A DNA stretch of 64,000 nucleotides from Sphaerotilus uruguayifluvii (GCF_013294065.1 NZ_JABSNM010000006.1:100978-164977), one strand, 5' to 3'; shown: positions 46,885 through 58,244, numbered from the stretch's first letter. Notes: generated from the letters alone by a model not told the origin. A program made the numbers and translations.

Positions 46885-47022
46885 ATGTTTTCTTGGATTT
46901 ATATCGCCAATGACGACAAACGGCTGGCTCTGGCTGCAGATGGTGCCGTGATTGCGTCTGCCATGGTGGCGTTTGGCCAATGGATGGGCAGTGCGCCGCA
47001 GGCCTTGATGATCATCATGTGA
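46885..47022 (+). CDS. Possible 45-residue small protein
   Basis: ATG 46885 to TGA 47022 reads MFSWIYIANDDKRLALAADG, then a hydrophobic, Met-rich second half (AVIASAMVAFGQWMG, ending ALMIIM). This could be a membrane peptide. There is no convincing ribosome site and codon use is less GC-biased than in neighbouring genes. It may be chance. Confidence 0.25.
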   Translation: MFSWIYIANDDKRLALAADGAVIASAMVAFGQWMGSAPQALMIIM

Positions 47023-47081
47023 ATTCTCCCTGATGAATCTCTGGTGCTGCGCGATCTGATGTCAGGCGCACCTTTTTTTGA

Positions 47082-47103
47082 TTCGGTAATCATGATAACC
47101 GAA
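47082..47103. promoter_or_regulatory. 22-bp near-perfect palindrome
   Basis: TTCGGT at the left and ACCGAA at the right flank a centre of ATCATGAT, with only one symmetric pair mismatched. The flanks have T-runs on the left and A-runs on the right, which is the wrong arrangement for a terminator on either strand. It therefore looks more like a protein-binding site. Confidence 0.4.
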
Positions 47104-47323
47104 AAGCGGAAATTCTGATATTCGTTTCTCAATTGATGCCGGGCAGGACAGTTGGATGTGAAATTCTTCACGATGATAGGATTTGGCTATCGAATTGGTG
47201 TTGCGGGTCGTCGACATCATGCTTGCGCAAGCCTTGCCCTGCTTGGTGCTGCCTGCACTGGCACAATCGCGCCCTCCGCGGCCCCTGGCGGTCGCGCCTC
47301 GCTGCCCGAACCCCGCCGGTGCC

Positions 47324-49303
47324 ATGACCTCTGTCGCTGATCCCGCGCCGCTGCGCGTGCTGTCCGTCATCCCGCCGATGACGCAGCTCAACACCCCGTA
47401 CCCGTCCACCGCCTACCTGACCGGCTTCCTGCGCTCGCGCGGCTTCGATGCGGTGCAGGAGGATCTGGCGCTGGCGCTGGTGCTGCGCCTGCTCAGCCGC
47501 GAGGGCCTGCGCGAGATCCGCCGCCGCATCGAGGCGGCACCGGCGCCGAAGCGCGGCCCCACGCCGCAGGTCGCGCACTTCCTGGAGGCCTTCGACGCCT
47601 ACGAGGCGACGATCGAGCGCGTCATCGCCTTCCTGCAGGGGCGAGATCCCACGCTGGCGCACCGCATCAACAGCCGCATGTTCCTGCCCGAGGGTGCGCG
47701 CTTCGCGCCGATCGATGCCTATGGCGACGACGACGGCGGCGATCCGCTGGCCTGGGCCTTCGGCGCTCTGGGCCTGCAGGACAAGGCGCGCCACCTGGCC
47801 ACGCTCTACCTGAACGATCTGGCCGATGTGCTGCGCGATGCGGTCGACCCGCGCTTCGAGTTCGTGCGCTACGCCGAGAAGCTCGCCACCAGCCAGCCCA
47901 GCTTCGACCCGCTGGCCCAGGCGCTGGCCGCGCCGCCCAACCTGATCGACGAGCTGCTCGCCGAGCTGACCCGCGCCGCGCTGGAGCGCCACCAGCCGCG
48001 CCTGCTGCTGCTGTCGGTGCCGTTTCCGGGCGCGGTCTACGCGGCGCTGCGCATCGCCGAGACGGCGCGCGCCTGGGCGGCCGAGCGCGTCGCTGCTGGG
48101 GAAGAGCCGCTGTGCATCGCGCTGGGCGGCGGCTTCGTCAACACCGAGCTGCGCGAGCTGGCCGAGCCGCGCCTCTTCGACTACGTCGACATCATCACGC
48201 TGGATGCGGGCGAGCGCCCGCTGCTGGCGCTGATCGACCACCTGCAGGGCAAGCGCTCGCGCGAGCGGCTGGTGCGCGCCTTCGTGCGCGAAGGCGAGGG
48301 CGAGGCGGCGCGGGTGCGCTTCATCAGCTTTCCCGAGCCCGACATCGCCTTCGCCGAGGTCGGCACGCCGACCTGGGACGGGCTGCCGCTGCAGAAGTAT
48401 CTGTCGCTGCTCGACATGCTCAACCCGATGAACCGGCTCTGGAGCGACGGGCGCTGGAACAAGCTCACCGTGGCGCACGGCTGCTACTGGAAGAAGTGTT
48501 CGTTCTGCGACGTCTCGCTGGACTACATCTCGCGCTACGAGGGGGCTTCGGCCACCGAGCTGGTCGATCGCATCGAGCGCATCGTCAATGAGACCGGCCA
48601 GACCGGCTTCCACTTCGTCGACGAGGCCGCGCCGCCGAAGGCGCTCAAGGCGCTGGCGCTGGAGCTCATCAAGCGCGGCGTGCAGATCTCGTGGTGGGGC
48701 AACATCCGCTTCGAGAAGACCTTCACGCCGGAGCTGGCCGAGCTGCTGGCCGAGAGCGGCTGCATCGCGATGTCGGGCGGGCTGGAGGTGGCCTCCGACC
48801 GGCTGCTGGCGCTGATGAAGAAGGGCGTGTCGGTCGAGCAGGTCGCGCGCGTGACCAAGGGCTTCAGCGACGCCGGCATCCTGGTGCACGCCTACCTGAT
48901 GTACGGCTTCCCGACGCAGACGGTGCAGGACACGGTCGACGCGCTGGAATACGTGCGCCAGCTCTTCGAGCACGGCTGCATCCAGAGCGGCTTCTTCCAC
49001 CGCTTCGCCTGCACGGTGCATTCGCCGGTCGGTCTGAATCCCGAGGAGTACGGCATCACGCTGCTGCCGCTGCCCGCCGGCGGCTTCGCGAAGAACGATG
49101 TGGGCTTCCATGATCCCACCGGCACCGACCACGACGCGCTGGGCGTCGGGCTGAAGAAGGCGCTCTACAACTACATGCACGGCATCGGCCTGGACCAGGA
49201 CGTGCGCGCCTGGTTCGAGCACCCGAAGCTGCGCGGCCGGGTGCCGAAGCCGACGGTGTCGCGGCAACGCATCGCCAAGGCGCTGGCGGTGCGGGGCGGC
49301 TGA
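47324..49303 (+). CDS. Radical SAM protein with N-terminal B12-binding-like domain
   Basis: A 659-residue protein. The N-terminal domain has the fold pattern of cobalamin-binding radical SAM enzymes (RVLSVIPPMTQLNTPYPSTA, then GFLRSRGFDAV, and LCIALGGGFVNTELRE later), but I see no DxHxxG cobalamin-ligand motif. The cluster-binding motif is HGCYWKKCSFCD, spaced C-x4-C-x2-C instead of the standard C-x3-C-x2-C. HFVDEAAPPKALKALALELI and SGGLEVASDRLL are core-barrel elements. The reaction is unknown. I chose ATG 47324 (MTSVADPAPLRV). In-frame starts from 47183 would add an unconserved stretch. Confidence 0.85.
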   Translation: MTSVADPAPLRVLSVIPPMTQLNTPYPSTAYLTGFLRSRGFDAVQEDLALALVLRLLSREGLREIRRRIEAAPAPKRGPTPQVAHFLEAFDAYEATIERVIAFLQGRDPTLAHRINSRMFLPEGARFAPIDAYGDDDGGDPLAWAFGALGLQDKARHLATLYLNDLADVLRDAVDPRFEFVRYAEKLATSQPSFDPLAQALAAPPNLIDELLAELTRAALERHQPRLLLLSVPFPGAVYAALRIAETARAWAAERVAAGEEPLCIALGGGFVNTELRELAEPRLFDYVDIITLDAGERPLLALIDHLQGKRSRERLVRAFVREGEGEAARVRFISFPEPDIAFAEVGTPTWDGLPLQKYLSLLDMLNPMNRLWSDGRWNKLTVAHGCYWKKCSFCDVSLDYISRYEGASATELVDRIERIVNETGQTGFHFVDEAAPPKALKALALELIKRGVQISWWGNIRFEKTFTPELAELLAESGCIAMSGGLEVASDRLLALMKKGVSVEQVARVTKGFSDAGILVHAYLMYGFPTQTVQDTVDALEYVRQLFEHGCIQSGFFHRFACTVHSPVGLNPEEYGITLLPLPAGGFAKNDVGFHDPTGTDHDALGVGLKKALYNYMHGIGLDQDVRAWFEHPKLRGRVPKPTVSRQRIAKALAVRGG

Positions 49304-49348
49304 GCGGCACCGTGTCCGCCCGGCTGCAGGGCTGTAGGACAACGCCGT

Positions 49349-49385
49349 GTCCTGATGGGCAGGCGCCCGCGCAGCGTCGAGAATG
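49349..49385 (+). promoter_or_regulatory. Candidate stress-type promoter motif (copy 1)
   Basis: GTCCT (49349-49353) and AGAATG (49380-49385) are separated by 26 bases of G/C-rich sequence. The layout matches the katE upstream region at 58291-58326. It lies 56 bases before the response-regulator start. Confidence 0.35.
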
Positions 49386-49440
49386 ACGCAATTCACGAAT
49401 TTCACGTCGTTCCCGTTTTTCTGCTGACCTGCTTGTGCGC

Positions 49441-49842
49441 ATGCTGCCTGTCCTGCCTTCCTCAGGGATTTCCTTTCGTCGTGTGCTGGTGGTCGATGAC
49501 CACGTCGATGCGGCCGAGCTGCTCGGCGAGTGGCTCGAGTTCGAGGGCTTCGAGGTGCAGTGCGCGCACGACGGTGCGCAGGCGCTGCAGTGCTGGGCGA
49601 GCCGGCCGGCCGATGCGGCATTGATCGATTCCCGGCTGCCCGATCTCGCCGGCGGCGAGCTGGCGCGGAGGCTGCGTGCGCTGCCCGGCGGCGCGCGGGC
49701 GCGGCTGATCGCGCTGTCGGGCGACGACCCGGAGCAGGTGGCGCGCACCGGGCCGTTCGACGCCTGTCTGGCCAAGCCGGCCGATCTGGCGCTGCTGCTG
49801 GCGCTGCTGCAGGATGTCGTCCGGGACGGGGGGGGCGCATGA
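49441..49842 (+). CDS. Single-domain response regulator
   Basis: A 133-residue CheY-like receiver with no output domain. The acidic pair is in [15 protein letters not shown], the phospho-Asp in [16 protein letters not shown], the Thr/Ser in LIALSGDD and the Lys in [12 protein letters not shown]. All key residues are present, so phosphorylation is likely. I used ATG 49441; GTG 49435 is two codons upstream. It overlaps the next gene by ATGA, so the pair is translationally coupled. Confidence 0.88.
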   Translation: MLPVLPSSGISFRRVLVVDDHVDAAELLGEWLEFEGFEVQCAHDGAQALQCWASRPADAALIDSRLPDLAGGELARRLRALPGGARARLIALSGDDPEQVARTGPFDACLAKPADLALLLALLQDVVRDGGGA

Positions 49843-50522
49843 ATCCCGCCGTCACCCTGGTCGCGGCCGACTGGCTGGCCGCGGGCGTGCGCCACGAGAT
49901 CCTGATGCGCGTGCTGCCGACGCTGCGCCACGACCTGCTCGGGCCGATCTCGGTGGCGCGCATGGAGCTGGCGGTGATGCGCCGGCGCCTGGAGCGCGAG
50001 GACCTGTCGCCGCAGGACGGCCTGCGCCGGGTGCAGCAGCTCGAGTCGCACCTGATCGAGCTGACGCGCGGCCTGCGCGAGCTGCGCCGCTGGGACGGCA
50101 TGGCCGACGAGCAGATGCCGGCCGGCTCGATCGTCGCGCTGGCGATCGGGCTGATGGAACAGCCGCTGCGGCTGGCGGGCATCGTCATCGATTCGACCGG
50201 GGTCGAGCGCGATGCCGGGGCCAGCGTGCCGCTGGGGCCGCTGCTGCTGGGCACGCTGGCGATGCTCTGCCATGCGCAGGACCATCTGGCCGCTGGCAGC
50301 CGGCTGAGGATCGGCTTCGATGCGTCGGCGGTGCGGCTGGAGCTGCAGCCGCTGGCGCCGCTGGATGCCGCGCAGCTGGCGCCGGAGCTGCCACGGGCGT
50401 CGCGATCCCGCGTCGACGCCGAGGCGGCTCGGCATCTGGCGGCCTCGCTCGGCCTGCACGCGGTGCTCGATGCCGAGTCGTGGCTGCTGCGCCCGGCCGA
50501 GGCGCGCGCTCCGGCGCCCTGA
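49839..50522 (+). CDS. ChpT-like histidine phosphotransferase / kinase-like protein without ATP site
   Basis: A 227-residue protein. Residues about 20-90 form a DHp-like helical hairpin with the H-box [19 protein letters not shown] (His at about residue 30). The following domain (about 95-220) has the length of a Bergerat-fold domain ([45 protein letters not shown]), but the N and G boxes are missing. That is the arrangement of ChpT-type phosphotransferases. It is expected to pass phosphate to or from the coupled response regulator. The start ATG overlaps that gene's stop. Confidence 0.7.
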   Translation: MNPAVTLVAADWLAAGVRHEILMRVLPTLRHDLLGPISVARMELAVMRRRLEREDLSPQDGLRRVQQLESHLIELTRGLRELRRWDGMADEQMPAGSIVALAIGLMEQPLRLAGIVIDSTGVERDAGASVPLGPLLLGTLAMLCHAQDHLAAGSRLRIGFDASAVRLELQPLAPLDAAQLAPELPRASRSRVDAEAARHLAASLGLHAVLDAESWLLRPAEARAPAP

Positions 50523-50593
50523 TCAGGGCGCGGACATGCGCGGGCGGCACAATCGACGCTTCCGTCACCCTGCCGCCGCGTGCGGCCGACACG

Positions 50594-51091
50594 ATGAACC
50601 CGACCCTTTCCCGATTCCGCCGGATTTCCCCGATGCTGCGTGCCTGCGCGCTGGCCGCGACCACGCTGGCGACGGCCGCCCGCGCCGAGGTGCTCGGCGA
50701 GGTCTCGACCGTCTTCAAGCTGATCGGCCCCGACCACAAGATCGTCGTCGAGGCCTATGACGATCCGCTGGTCGAGGGCGTGACCTGCTATGTGTCGCGC
50801 GCCAAGGCCGGCGGCATCAGCGGCGCGGTCGGTCTGGCCACCGACAAGTCGGACGCCTCGATCGCCTGCCGCCAGGTGTCCGAGATCCGCATCAAGGGCC
50901 CGCTGCCGCAGCAGGACGAGGTCTTCAGCGAGCGCCTGTCGATCCTGTTCAAGAAGCTGCGCATCGTGCGCATCGTCGACGCCAGGCGCCAGTCGCTGGT
51001 CTACATGACCTACTCCGACAAGCTGATCGAGGGCTCGCCGAAGAACAGCATCACCGCGGTGCCGGTGGGCAAGCCGATTCCGGTGAAGTGA
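50594..51091 (+). CDS. creA: CreA family periplasmic protein
   Basis: A 165-residue protein with a signal peptide ending AARA-EV. The mature protein starts [43 protein letters not shown] (ends [10 protein letters not shown] and [11 protein letters not shown]), the CreA hallmark. [11 protein letters not shown] and [39 protein letters not shown] (only ends: [16 protein letters not shown]) complete the family pattern. Two Cys probably form a disulfide. Function is unknown across bacteria. ATG 50594 is used. Confidence 0.92.
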   Translation: MNPTLSRFRRISPMLRACALAATTLATAARAEVLGEVSTVFKLIGPDHKIVVEAYDDPLVEGVTCYVSRAKAGGISGAVGLATDKSDASIACRQVSEIRIKGPLPQQDEVFSERLSILFKKLRIVRIVDARRQSLVYMTYSDKLIEGSPKNSITAVPVGKPIPVK

Positions 51092-51094
51092 CAT

Positions 51095-51125
51095 GGGAAC
51101 GGGATGGTTTTCAATCCCTGTTCCG
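51095..51125 (+). terminator. Imperfect hairpin after creA
   Basis: GGAACGGGAT (51096-51105) pairs with ATCCCTGTTCC (51114-51124) with one bulged base. It starts four bases after the creA stop. The following sequence has only a short T stretch (GATTTG), so termination is probable but weak. Confidence 0.45.
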
Positions 51126-51315
51126 ATGATTTGCCCTGACTTTGGTGGGGTTCTTCAGCGTATCGCTTTGGCGTGAATTGTGATACGTGAAGCATCTGTG
51201 GCGGCTGCAATAATCGTGCACGTCGCCTGACAGGAGCAGCGCACGCCAGGGCGAAAGCCGGCGTGTGAACAAGTTCCGCGTGCGACAAGGGGGGATCCGG
51301 GCCGGCTCCGGATCG

Positions 51316-52149
51316 ATGAAATCAATCATCCTGCGGTGTCGTTTCGTGAGATCTTTTCAACGTCTGGCCATGATCGCCATCATGGCCATGATCTGCCTGT
51401 GCGGTTCCTTGTGGACCTATTCAAGGAGTTTCTCTGCACCGCCGGACCGGTTGCCTTTACGGAATGCCCCGGCCGTGGTCGACAGGAATGTGCGCATCGC
51501 CATCATCGGAGACAGCTGGGCCTCAGGGAGGAAACTCGACGACTTCGTCGAGAAGGATCTGCATGACCGCGGCTGGAATGTCCGGATCACCAGTCACGGA
51601 CATCCCGGCGCGCGCTCGCAGCTGATCTATCGCGACATGTTCGCCCCGCAGTCGGACCCTCATTCCAGTCAGGACGTGCTGTTCGGTGCGCCGTTCCATG
51701 CGGCCGTGGTGCTGGCGGGCGTCAACGATTCCCAGGGGTATATCGGTGCCGACCATTATTCGCACCATGTGCGGCTGATCGTCGAGGCATTGAGCCGCCG
51801 CGGCATCTTTCCCCTGGTGGTCGAGCTGCCGGAATACGGGATCGAGCAGGCCCGGTCCTCCGATCCTCTCGGCCGGGTCCGGCGCAGGATGATGCGCATG
51901 GTCTATCACCATGACCAGATCGACGTGATTCCCATGTACCGCAGTGCTCTGGCGAAGAATCTCCAGGAGAGTCTCCCGGCAGATTCCTACCGCATCATCG
52001 ACTTCGATCCGGTGGCCACCGATTTCAATCGGAGTCGCGACCTCTATCTTCCGGATGCCATCCACCTGAGCGAGAAGGGCCGCCGCGCGCTGTCGGCCCA
52101 GATCGGCCTGTCCCTGGATCGGCTGCTGCGTCAGCGCGCCGGAGGCTGA
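51316..52149 (+). CDS. SGNH/GDSL-family hydrolase, membrane-anchored
   Basis: A 277-residue protein with one N-terminal membrane segment (residues about 17-33) and a soluble domain outside. SGNH blocks are IAIIGDSWASG (catalytic Ser), SHGHPGARS (Gly block), VLAGVNDSQG (Asn) and LPDAIHLSEKG (Asp-x-x-His). The family includes esterases and polysaccharide O-acetyl(trans)esterases, and the substrate is unknown. ATG 51316 is preferred. GTG 51265 would add 17 basic residues. It converges on the 5'-nucleotidase gene, with the last 19 bases overlapping. Confidence 0.82.
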   Translation: MKSIILRCRFVRSFQRLAMIAIMAMICLCGSLWTYSRSFSAPPDRLPLRNAPAVVDRNVRIAIIGDSWASGRKLDDFVEKDLHDRGWNVRITSHGHPGARSQLIYRDMFAPQSDPHSSQDVLFGAPFHAAVVLAGVNDSQGYIGADHYSHHVRLIVEALSRRGIFPLVVELPEYGIEQARSSDPLGRVRRRMMRMVYHHDQIDVIPMYRSALAKNLQESLPADSYRIIDFDPVATDFNRSRDLYLPDAIHLSEKGRRALSAQIGLSLDRLLRQRAGG

Positions 52150-53087
52150 GCGCCGTCCGCGAGCGGCGCTGCTTCGCCTTGCGGCAGCAGCCGCCCGCCC
52201 GCATAGGGCACGATGCCCGCCGGCACATGCCCGGAGGCCGGGCGCACATGGCTGTCCTGGTCGTCGAAGAACATCTGCGCGCCGAAGGCGGCCAGCACCG
52301 TCTCCTTCGGGGCGCCGCCCAGGAAGAAGGCCTCGTCGACGTTCACGCCCCAGTCGCGCAGCGTGTGGATCACCCGTGCATGCGCCGGGCTGCTGCGTGC
52401 GGTCACGATGGCGATGCGCACCGGGCAGGTGCCGGCGGCGAACTCGCGCTGCAGCGCCGACAGCCGCATCAGCAGCTTGGCGAAGGGCCCTTCGGCCATC
52501 GCGTCGTGGCGGTGCAGCCGCTCGTGCGCGATGAAGGCCTCCAGCCCCTGCGTCTTGTAGATGCGCTCGGACTCGGGCGAGAACAGCACCGCGTCGCCGT
52601 CGAAGGCGATGCGGATCTGGCCGGCCGGCGCGCGGAAGTCCGCCGGCGGGTCGTAGAGCAGCGCCGCGGCCACGCCGTGGTCGATCGCCTCCTGCACGTC
52701 GCCGGGATTGCGCGACAGGAAGAGGTCGACGTCGAAGGCCTTCAGGTAGCCCACCAGCGAGTGCGCGCCGCCGGTGAAGGCCGCGCGCTCGATCGCCAGG
52801 CCGTGCGCCTCGATCGCGTTGAAGGCGCGCAGGCCGGTGTCGGGCGAGTTGCGCGAGATCACCACCACCTCGATGCGGCGCTCCGGCAGCAGCGCGTTGA
52901 GCCCCAGCAGCGCCTGGACCAGCGGGAAGGCGGTGCCGGGGCGCAGCGGCTCGTCCTCGTGCTCGCGCTGGTAGCAGGAGAAGGCCTCGACGCCCTGGGC
53001 ATCGAAGAGCCGGTTCTCGTGCTCCAGATCGAAGAGCGCCCGCGAGGAGATGCCGATGACGAGCTTGTCGGTGAGCGAGTAGGGCAT
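52131..53087 (-). CDS. Cytosolic 5'-nucleotidase (PF06189-type)
   Basis: A 318-residue protein of the cN-I-like bacterial 5'-nucleotidase family. Landmarks are LVIGISSRALFDLEHEN at the N-terminus, VEVVVISRNSPDTGLR-like VVVISRNSPDTGLRAFNAI, IRIAFDGDAVLFSPESE (HAD-type Asp) and AQMFFDDQDSH. It would dephosphorylate nucleoside monophosphates. ATG 53087 is used. The divergent PHB depolymerase starts 110 bases away. Confidence 0.87.
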   Translation of the reverse strand: MPYSLTDKLVIGISSRALFDLEHENRLFDAQGVEAFSCYQREHEDEPLRPGTAFPLVQALLGLNALLPERRIEVVVISRNSPDTGLRAFNAIEAHGLAIERAAFTGGAHSLVGYLKAFDVDLFLSRNPGDVQEAIDHGVAAALLYDPPADFRAPAGQIRIAFDGDAVLFSPESERIYKTQGLEAFIAHERLHRHDAMAEGPFAKLLMRLSALQREFAAGTCPVRIAIVTARSSPAHARVIHTLRDWGVNVDEAFFLGGAPKETVLAAFGAQMFFDDQDSHVRPASGHVPAGIVPYAGGRLLPQGEAAPLADGAQPPAR

Positions 53088-53196
53088 GGTGAGCGTGCAT
53101 CATGCCACCAAGGGCATCGTGTTTCTTTTTTCGTCTTTCGACGGGACCGGCCGGTGGATTGCGTTTATGCTGCAGCGCAACATTCTGGAGGGATTC

Positions 53197-54915
53197 ATGA
53201 GCATCCGACAGGCCGGACGGGTGGCACTTGCGCTGGGCATCCTGGGCAGCTTCTGTCCGGGCCACAGCGCCTGGGCACTGGGCAAGCTGCCCCGGCTGCG
53301 CATCGACCTGGCCGAGACGACGGTCTCGGGCATCTCGTCGGGCGCGTACATGGCGGTGCAGATGGGCGTCGTGAAGTCCAGCCTGGTGCGCGGCGTGGCC
53401 GCCACCGCCGGCGGGCCCTACATGTGCGCCACCGACGGGGACGTCGGCTCGCCGACGGCCGCGGTCAGCCGCTGCATGCAGGGCGATCCGGCGATGCAGC
53501 CGGCCGCCACTGACCGGCTGGTCGATCCTTCGGACGGCACCTTCACCTATGCCTTCCAGGGCAAGGCGCAGCGCGATGTCGAGCGCATGGCCAGGAACCG
53601 CCGCATCGACAGGGTCGAGGGCATCCGCAACCAGGCGATCTGGGTCTTCCACGGCTACAACGACGGCATCGTCAAGCTGCCGGTGTCGCAGGCGCTGGTG
53701 GGCTGGTACACCGGCCGCCATCCGAACGGCCGCAGCGCCTCGGGCATGACGCCGCGTCTGCCCGCCAGCCAGGTCTTCCACAAGGACGACCTCAACGCGG
53801 GGCACGCGCAGATCAGCTCGGCCTGCACCGGCAGCCACTGCAACCCGTGCGAGACCGAGGGCGGCGCCTTCATCAACAGCTGCGCGCTGCCGGAGCGTGA
53901 TCCGTACGACGCGGCCGGCTCGGCGCTGCAGATGTTCTACGGCCGGCTGACGCGCACCGCCACGCCGGGCGGACGCTTCATGGCCTTCGGCCAGATGCCC
54001 TACCTGAAGCTGATCGACGGCAAGACGCCGGTCAAGGCCACCGACGAGATCGCGATGGGCGAGGAGGGCTACCTCTACGTGCCGAAGGCCTGCGAGGACG
54101 GCAGCACCACCTGCCGCCTGCACATCGCCTTCCACGGCTGCATGCAGAGCGCCACCGACATGGGCAAGGTGACCGGCCAGCGCGACTACTTCGCGCGCCA
54201 CGCCGGCGTCAACGAGTGGGCCGACCAGAACCGCATCGTCGTGCTGTACCCGCAGGCGATGCCGACCAACGCGGTCAGCGGCAACGCGCTCAGCGCCGCG
54301 GTCAGTCCGATGGGCGCGGCCCGCGACGCGCTGGGCAGCCTGGGCAAGGCGATGACGAGCTACGACATGAGCCGGCCGTTCAACCCGATGGGCTGCTGGG
54401 ACTGGTGGGGCTACAACGACGACGTGCCGGCGCGCGCGATGTCGGGCCAGTGGCCGGTCGGCAGCTTCGCCTCCAGCCAGGGCGTGCAGATCGCCGCGGT
54501 CTGGCGCATGGCCGAGCAGCTGGCCGACGCCTCGCTGACCGGCACGCTGGCGCGGGTGCCGGCCACCGCCGGCCGCCCCGAGGTGCAGGTGCTCGACGAG
54601 ACCGCCTCGCAGGTGCTGCTGCGCTGGGAGCCGGTCCAGGGCGCCAGCCGCTACAAGGTCTACCGCACCGGTGGCAAGGGCGGCGCGGCAGCCAGCGAGA
54701 CGACGCAGCCCTTCTTCGCCGACTCGCTGCTCGAGCCGCAGACGAGCTACGCCTACTTCGTGCGCGCGGTCATCGACGGCGACGAGAAGGAGCCCTCCGC
54801 GACGGTCGCCGCGACCACCGCGAAGGCGCCGCCGCCCTGCGATCCGTACTTCTCGCTGGCCCAGGGCGTGGTCGTCGGCCGCGACAACAAGCCGACCGGC
54901 AAGACCTGCCGATGA
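53197..54915 (+). CDS. Exported PHB depolymerase, type 2 catalytic domain plus Fn3
   Basis: A 572-residue exported esterase. Signal peptide of about 27 residues (cleavage near HSAWA). The lipase box GISSG (Ser at residue 47) comes early, then Asp in VFHGYNDGIV and His in DLNAGHAQISS. The oxyanion His (IAFHGCMQSATD) lies after them, the order that defines type 2 extracellular PHB depolymerases. A fibronectin III-like domain covers about 460-545 (VLLRWEPVQGASRYKVYRT). Only about 25 residues with two Cys remain (CDPYFSLAQG to KTCR), much shorter than a normal substrate-binding domain. ATG 53197 has GGAGGG upstream. Confidence 0.86.
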   Translation: MSIRQAGRVALALGILGSFCPGHSAWALGKLPRLRIDLAETTVSGISSGAYMAVQMGVVKSSLVRGVAATAGGPYMCATDGDVGSPTAAVSRCMQGDPAMQPAATDRLVDPSDGTFTYAFQGKAQRDVERMARNRRIDRVEGIRNQAIWVFHGYNDGIVKLPVSQALVGWYTGRHPNGRSASGMTPRLPASQVFHKDDLNAGHAQISSACTGSHCNPCETEGGAFINSCALPERDPYDAAGSALQMFYGRLTRTATPGGRFMAFGQMPYLKLIDGKTPVKATDEIAMGEEGYLYVPKACEDGSTTCRLHIAFHGCMQSATDMGKVTGQRDYFARHAGVNEWADQNRIVVLYPQAMPTNAVSGNALSAAVSPMGAARDALGSLGKAMTSYDMSRPFNPMGCWDWWGYNDDVPARAMSGQWPVGSFASSQGVQIAAVWRMAEQLADASLTGTLARVPATAGRPEVQVLDETASQVLLRWEPVQGASRYKVYRTGGKGGAAASETTQPFFADSLLEPQTSYAYFVRAVIDGDEKEPSATVAATTAKAPPPCDPYFSLAQGVVVGRDNKPTGKTCR

Positions 54916-54931
54916 GCGGGGCGGGGCGGCG

Positions 54932-55537
54932 TCAGGGCGCGAAGAAGCCGCGCTGCCGCCCCTCCTCGAGCCGGGCCTCGAGGTAGGTCCACAGCGCAGG
55001 GCAGCCATCGCGGATCGGCGCGGCGATGCGGCGCACGACCCGCGCGTGGCTCACGCCGTTCTCGCGCCAGCTGCGCCCTTCGGCCGACAGGTTCAGCAGC
55101 ACCGGCATCGCGCGGTCGATCGCGTGCGCGAAGCGCGCCTCCGCGCTGCTCTCGGCCTCGAACTCCTCCCAGAGCGCGACGAAGGGCGCCGCCTGCTCCG
55201 GCGGCAGCAGCGCGAAGATGCGCTGCACCGCGGCGCGCTCGGCCGCCTTGCGCTCCTCCCAGCCGTCCTCGACGTAGACCAGCGTGTCGCCGGTGTCGAT
55301 CTCGCCGATGTCGTGCACCAGCAGCATGCGCACGACGCGGTCGATGTCGACGGGTCCGGCCGCATGCGGCGCCAGCGCCAGGGCCATCATCGCGATCTGC
55401 CAGCTGTGCTCGGCGGAGTTCTCCAGCCGTTCCATGCCGGCGGGCCGGGTCTTGCGGGTGACGCCCTTCAGGCGGTCGATCTCGAGGATGAAGGCGATCA
55501 GGTCGTGCATCGCGGACAGGGGCGGGGAGCTGTTCAT
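54932..55537 (-). CDS. HD-domain hydrolase (HDDC2/YfbR-like)
   Basis: A 201-residue HD phosphohydrolase. Metal residues lie in NSAEHSWQIAMMAL (His), LLVHDIGEIDTGD (His-Asp, Glu, Asp) and the later Asp in HAIDRAMPVLLN. The likely activity is on (deoxy)nucleoside monophosphates. ATG 55537 is used; MHDLIAF nine codons later is an alternative. It converges with the PHB depolymerase gene and diverges from clpB. Confidence 0.83.
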   Translation of the reverse strand: MNSSPPLSAMHDLIAFILEIDRLKGVTRKTRPAGMERLENSAEHSWQIAMMALALAPHAAGPVDIDRVVRMLLVHDIGEIDTGDTLVYVEDGWEERKAAERAAVQRIFALLPPEQAAPFVALWEEFEAESSAEARFAHAIDRAMPVLLNLSAEGRSWRENGVSHARVVRRIAAPIRDGCPALWTYLEARLEEGRQRGFFAP

Positions 55538-55597
55538 GGCGGAACGCTAGCACGGGCCGTCCTTGCGCAGGATCAATCCGGCCCGGCGACGCACGCT

Positions 55598-55626
55598 CTT
55601 GAAATGCCGTGGCGGCCTCCCCAAGT
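55598..55626 (+). promoter_or_regulatory. Sigma-32 heat-shock promoter of clpB
   Basis: CTTGAA (55598-55603) and CCCCAAGT (55619-55626) are 15 bases apart, close to the RpoH consensus (CTTGAAA, 11-16 bases, CCCCAT). It ends 27 bases before the clpB ATG. Confidence 0.85.
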
Positions 55627-55652
55627 GCGGCTCAACCGGAGGAACCATCCCC

Positions 55653-58244
<2,592 letters not shown>

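Larger units (their letters stand above)
46717..47323. other. 607-bp intergenic region, AT-richer than its surroundings
   Basis: It separates the exported-protein operon (minus) from the radical SAM gene (plus). It should hold both promoters, but I cannot place them securely. It contains a 45-codon ORF (46885-47022), a near-perfect 22-bp palindrome (47082-47103), and a run of G/C (46755-46764). Composition is clearly more AT-rich than the coding sequence on either side. No RNA gene is recognisable. Confidence 0.6.

Noticed and set aside
47082-47103. Terminator at the 22-bp palindrome
   Set aside because: A-runs, not T-runs, follow the stem on both strands.
47168-51094. 1308-codon minus-strand open frame
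   Set aside because: It lies opposite the radical SAM, response regulator, ChpT-like and creA genes; its composition is an artefact of GC-rich codons.
51523-55008. 1161-codon minus-strand open frame
   Set aside because: It is out of frame with the real 5'-nucleotidase gene and antisense to the depolymerase; no recognisable motif.
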